From Clusia tigrina (lineage: Eukaryota; Arthropoda; Insecta; Diptera; Clusiidae): a stretch of 64,000 nucleotides of DNA. Of the stretch, positions 59,603-64,000 are shown piece after piece. Position numbers and translations under genes: made by a program. Numbering within the stretch: position 1 is the stretch's first letter; every line of letters begins with the position of its first letter. The DNA lies in the NCBI GenBank assembly GCA_920105625.2, contig OV050032.1, positions 116,420,542 to 116,484,541 on the forward strand, read 5' to 3'. Under the pieces are notes generated by a model. It was not told the DNA's origin and made no database searches. It saw only the letters and a list, made by a program, of their open reading frames with translations.

Positions 59603-62600
59603 TTACAAGCATTTTTATGTTGCAAACTTTGATAGGTGTAGGCCGTAGCGTATAGAAGTTAGGGCCATTTGAAATTTTATCAGTGTTTGATTTGGGACTC
59701 AAGGGTAGCATAGTTTTGAGCGATGGCGTAAATTGACAAGAGGCTCGAGTACTTTATTGTTACAAAATTTCAAGGTTTTATGACGCTCCAGTAAAAAGTT
59801 ACAAGCATTTGTATGTTGCAAACTTTGATAGGTGTAGGACGTACCGTATAGAAGTTAGGGCCATTTGAAGTTTTATCAGTGTTTGATTTGGGACTCTAGG
59901 GTAGCATAGTATTGAGCGATAGCTTAAATTGACAAGAGGCTCGGGTACTTCATTGTTACAATATTTCAAGGTTTTATGACGCTCCAGTAAAAAGTTACAA
60001 GCATTTGTATGTTGCTAACTTTGATAGGAGTAGGACGTACCGTAAAGAAGTTAGGGGCGTTTGAAGTTTTATCAGTGTTTGATTTGGGACTCTAGGGCAG
60101 CATAGCTTTGAGCGATGGCTTAAATTGACAAGAGGCTCGAGTACTTTATTTTTACAAAATTTCAAGGTTTTATGACGCTCCAGTAAAAAGTTACAAGCAT
60201 TTGAATGTTGCCAACTTTGATAGGTGTAGGACGTACAGTATAGAAGTTAGGGGCGTTTGAAGTTTTATCAGTGTTTGATTTGGGACTCTAGGGTAGCATA
60301 GTTTTGAGCGATAGCTTAAATTGACAAGAGGCTCGAGTACTTTATTGTTACAAAATTTCAAGGTTCTATGACGCTCCAGTAAAAAGTTACAAGCATTTGT
60401 ATGTTGCAAACTTTGATAGGTGTAGGACGTACCGTATAGAAGTTAGGGCCATTGGAAGTTTTATCAGTGTTTGATTTGGGACTCTAGGGTAGCATAGCTT
60501 TGAGCGATGGCTTAAATTGACAAGAGGCTCGAGTACTTCATTGGTACAAAATTTCAAGGTTTTATGACGCTCCAGTAAAAAGTTACAAGCATTTGAATGT
60601 TGCAAACTTTGATAGCTGTAGGACGTACCGTATAGAAGTCAGGGCCATTTCAAGTTTTATCAGTGTTTGATTTGGGACTCTAGGGTAGCATACCTTTGAG
60701 CGATAGCTTAAATTGACAAGAGGCTCGAGTACTTTATTGTTACAAAATTTCAAGGTTTTATGACGCTCCAGTAAAAAGTTACAAGCATTTGTATGTTGCA
60801 AACTTTGATAGGTGTAGGACGTACCGTATAGAAGTTAGGGCCATTTGAAGTTTTATCAGTCTTTGATTTGGGACTCAAGGGTAGCATAGTTTTGAGCGAT
60901 GGCATAAATTGACAAGAGGTTCGAGTACTTTATTGTTACAAAATTTCAAGGTTTTATGGCGCTCCAGTAAAAAGTTACAAGCATTTGTATGTTGCAAACT
61001 TTGATAGGTGTAGGGCGTACCGTATAGAAGTTAGGGCCATTTGAAGTTTTATCAGTGTTTGATTTGGGACTCTAGGGTAGCATAGTATTGAGCGATAGCT
61101 TAAATTGACAAGAGGCTCGGGTACTTCATTGTTACAATATTTCAAGGTTTTATGACGCTCCAGTAAAAAGTTACAAGCATTTGTATGTTGCAAACTTTGA
61201 TAGGAGTAGGACGTACCGTAAAGAAGTTAGGGGCGTTTGAAGTTTTATCAGTGTTTGATTTGGGACTCTTGGGTAGCATAGCTTTGAGCGATGGCTTAAA
61301 TTGACAAGAGGCTCGAGTACTTTATTTTTGCAAAATTTCAAGGTTTTATGACGCTCCACTAAAAAGTTACAAGCATTTAAATGTTGCCAACTTTGATAGG
61401 TGTACGACGTACCGTATAGAAGTTAGGGGCGTTTGAAGTTTTATCAGTGTTTGATTTGGGACTCAAGGGTAGCATAGTTTTGAGCGATAGGTTAAATTGA
61501 CAAGAGGCTCGAGTACTTTATTGTTACAAAATTTCATCGTTTTATGACGCTCCAGTAAAAAGTTACAAGCATTTGTATGTTGCAAACTTTGATAGGTGTA
61601 GGACGTACCGTATAGAAGTTAGGGCCATATGAAATTTTATCAGTGTTTGATTTGGGACTCAAGCGTAGCATAGCTTTGAGCGATGGCTTAAATTTACAAG
61701 AGGCTCGAGTACTTTATTGTTACAAAATTTCAAGGTTTTATGACGCTCCAGTAAAAAGTTACAAGCATTTGTATGTTGCAAACTTTGATAAGTGAAAGAC
61801 GTACCGTAAAGAAGTAAGGGGCGTTTGAAGTTTAATCAGTGTTTGATTTGGGACTCAAGGGTAGCATAGCTTTGAGCGATGGCTTAAATTGACAAGAGGC
61901 TCGAGTACTTTATTGTTACAAAATTTCAAGGTTTGAGGATGCTCCAGTAAAAAGTTACAAGCATTTGTATGTTGCAAACTTTGATAGGTGTAGGACGTAC
62001 CGTATAGAAGTCAGGGCCATTTGAAGTTTTATCAGTGTTTGATTTGGGACTCTAGGGTAGCATACGTTTGAGCGATAGCTTAAATTGACAAGAGGCTCGA
62101 GTACTTTATTGTTACAAAATTTCAAGGTTTTATGACGCTCCAGTAAAAAGTTACAAGCATTTGTATGTTGCAAATTTTGATAGGTGTAGGACGTACCGTA
62201 TAGAAGTTAGGGCCATTTGAAGTTTTATCAGTATTTGATTTGGGACTCAAGGGTAGCATAGCTTTGAGCGATGGCTTAAATTGCCAAGAGGCTCGAGTAC
62301 TTCATTGGTACAAAATTTCAAAGTTTTATGACGCTCCAGTAAAAAGTTACAAGCATTTGAATGTTGCAAACTTTGATAGCTGTAGGACGTACCGTAACGA
62401 AGTTAGGGCCATTTGAAGTTTTATCAGTGTTTGATTTGGGACTCTAGGGTAGCATAGCTTTGAGCGATAGCTTAAATTGACAAGAGGCTCGAGTACTTTA
62501 TGGTTACAAAATTTCAAGGTTTTATGACGCTCCAGTAAAAAGTTACAAGCATTTGTATGTTGCAAACTTTGATAGGTGTAGGACGTACCGTATAGAAGTT

Positions 62601-64000
62601 AAGGCCATTTGAAGTTTTATCAGTGTTTGATTTGGGACTCTAGGGTAGCATAGTTTTGAGCGATAGCTTAAATTGACAAGAGGCTCGGGTACTTCATTGT
62701 TACAAAATTTCAAGGTTTTATGACGTTCCAGTAAAAAGTTACAAGCATTTGTATGTTGCAAACTTTGATAGGTGTAGGACGTACCGTAAAGAAGTTAGGG
62801 GCGTTTGAAGTTTTATCAGTGTTTGATTTGGGACTCAGGGGTAGCATAGCTTTGAGCGATGGCTTAAATTGACAAGAGGCTCGAGTACTTCATTGGTACA
62901 AAATTTCAAGGTTTTATGACGCTCCAGTAAAAAGTTACAAGCATTTGAATGTTGCAAACTTTGATAGCTGTAGGACGTACCGTATAGAAGTCAGGGCCAT
63001 TTGAAGTTTTATCAGTGTTTGATTTGGGACTCTAGGGTAGCATACCTTTGAGCGATAGCTTAAATTGACAAGAGGCTCGAGTACTTTATTGTTACAAAAT
63101 TTCCAGGTTTTATGACGCTCCAGTAAAAAGTTACAAGCATTTGAATGTTGCAAACTTTGATAGCTGTAGGACGTACCGTATAGAAGTCAGGGCCATTTCA
63201 AGTTTTATCAGTGTTTGATTTGGGACTCTAGGGTAGCATACCTTTGAGCGATAGCTTAAATTGACAAGAGGCTCGAGTACTTTATTGTTACAAAATTTCA
63301 AGGTTTTATGACGCTCCAGTAAAAAGTTACAAGCATTTGTATGTTGCAAACTTTGATAGGTGTAGGACGTACCGTATAGAAGTTAGGGCCATTTGAAGTT
63401 TTATCAGTCTTTGATTTGGGACTCAAGGGTAGCATAGTTTTGAGCGATGGCATAAATTGACAAGAGGTTCGAGTACTTTATTGTTACAAAATTTCAAGGT
63501 TTTATGGCGCTCCAGTAAAAAGTTACAAGCATTTGTATGTTGCAAACTTTGATAGGTGTAGGGCGTACCGTATAGAAGTTAGGGCCATTTGAAGTTTTAT
63601 CAGTGTTTGATTTGGGACTCTAGGGTAGCATAGTATTGAGCGATAGCTTAAATTGACAAGAGGCTCGGGTACTTCATTGTTACAATATTTCAAGGTTTTA
63701 TGACGCTCCAGTAAAAAGTTACAAGCATTTGTATGTTGCAAACTTTGATAGGAGTAGGACGTACCGTAAAGAAGTTAGGGGCGTTTGAAGTTTTATCAGT
63801 GTTTGATTTGGGACTCTTGGGTAGCATAGTTTTGAGCGATGGCCTAAATTGACAAGAGCCTCGAGTACTTTATTGCTACAAAATTTCAAGGTTTTATGAC
63901 GCTCCAGTAAAAAGTTACAAGCATTTGTGTGTTGCAAACTTTGATAGGTGTACGACGTACCGTATAGAAGTTAGGGCCATTTGAAGTTTTATCAGTGTTT
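59464..64000 (+). repeat. Right-end segment with 13- and 18-unit duplications
   Basis: About 60,600-61,279 matches 63,148-63,827 at +2,548 (13 units): 'gccatttcaag' (60,644), 'cagtctttg' (60,858), 'ggcataaattg' (60,900), 'gaggttcgag' (60,915), 'tagggcgtacc' (61,010), 'tagtattgagcg' (61,083), 'gataggagtagg' (61,198) and 'gactcttggg' (61,263). About 59,260-59,600 matches 62,788-63,128 at +3,528 (18 units), including 'gactcaggggtag' (59,305 and 62,833). The monomer at 61,921-62,116 keeps an 'aggatgctcc' variant like that of the preceding HOR. The array runs past the window end. Repeat DNA only. Confidence 0.78.

Larger units (their letters stand above)
1..64000 (+). repeat. 196-bp tandem satellite array, about 326 monomers, filling the window
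   Basis: The same 196-base unit repeats head to tail from the first to the last base, always in the same orientation. The window begins and ends inside a monomer, so the array extends beyond both edges. Landmarks recur every 196 bases: 'caaggttttatgacgctcc' (u1-19), 'gttgcaaactttgata' (u45-60), 'gacgtaccgtaaagaag' (u68-84), 'gtttgatttgggactc' (u111-126) and 'gctcgagtactttattg' (u169-185). The consensus has about 74 G/C in 196 bases (38%) and six CpG sites. Neighbouring monomers differ at several positions each, but distant monomers in corresponding HOR positions are nearly identical, the mark of higher-order organisation. The organisation is that of eukaryotic satellite DNA; a centromeric or pericentromeric location is inference. 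I do not recognise the family by name. Confidence 0.98.

Noticed and set aside
1..64000. About 155 reverse-strand open frames, mostly 72 codons, one per monomer, beginning MQHTNACNFLLERHK
   Set aside because: They start only at TTG (no in-frame ATG), are 219 bases long and so run 23 bases into the neighbouring 196-base unit in another frame, and are absent from about half of the monomers. Where u127 is A, a TGA stop falls in frame. Variation looks like ordinary satellite drift. I see no promoter or ribosome-binding context and no recognisable domain.
1..64000. CRISPR array
   Set aside because: The whole 196-base unit is conserved; there are no short direct repeats separated by unique spacers and no cas genes.
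1..64000. Inserted transposon or other unique sequence within the array
   Set aside because: Phase tracking accounts for every monomer with only one-base deletions; no interval lacks the unit landmarks.

Overview
The whole 64 kb window is one uninterrupted head-to-tail tandem satellite array. The monomer is 196 bp and about 38% GC by my count of the consensus. There are about 326.6 copies, all in the same orientation. I find no unique sequence, no protein-coding gene, no RNA gene, no mobile element, no CRISPR array and no inversion. An array of this size, homogeneity and layered organisation is typical of eukaryotic centromeric, pericentromeric or other heterochromatic satellite DNA. I do not recognise the family and cannot name the organism. 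Unit coordinates (u1-u196) below start at the first base of the window, a 'caaggttttatgacg' phase.

Layout, left to right. (1) 1-4,190: variant monomers with a tandem duplication of 10-11 units. (2) 4,190-11,245: an 18-monomer higher-order repeat (HOR) of 3,528 bp, present twice. (3) 11,246-27,923: a mosaic of partial segmental duplications at offsets of 8, 13, 14, 20 and 22 units, including a diverged partial forerunner of the next block. (4) 27,924-44,188: a 27/28-monomer HOR present three times (5,291, 5,487 and 5,487 bp). (5) 43,975-47,224: short-range 6-unit and 4-unit duplications. (6) 46,862-57,837: a different 28-monomer HOR (5,488 bp) present twice, itself built from an 18-unit plus a 10-unit segment that resemble each other. 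(7) 57,838-64,000: decayed continuation of that HOR, with recombinant monomers that have themselves been copied.

Monomer subfamilies are defined by linked substitutions. A sharp shift in subfamily composition lies near 46.3 kb: to its right, u79 T, u91 C/u93 A and u140 T become common. The 196-bp period is held very strictly, with ten net single-base deletions and no net insertion seen across the window. Several monomers are chimeric and mark unequal exchange within 23-46 bp of identical sequence.

The reverse strand of many monomers has a ~72-codon open frame. It starts only at TTG, runs past the monomer length into its neighbour, and is broken by an in-frame TGA in a large share of units, so I do not call it a gene. 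Identities and boundaries come from reading by eye at landmark substitutions, not from computed alignments. Most boundaries are good to tens of bases, some only to one monomer.
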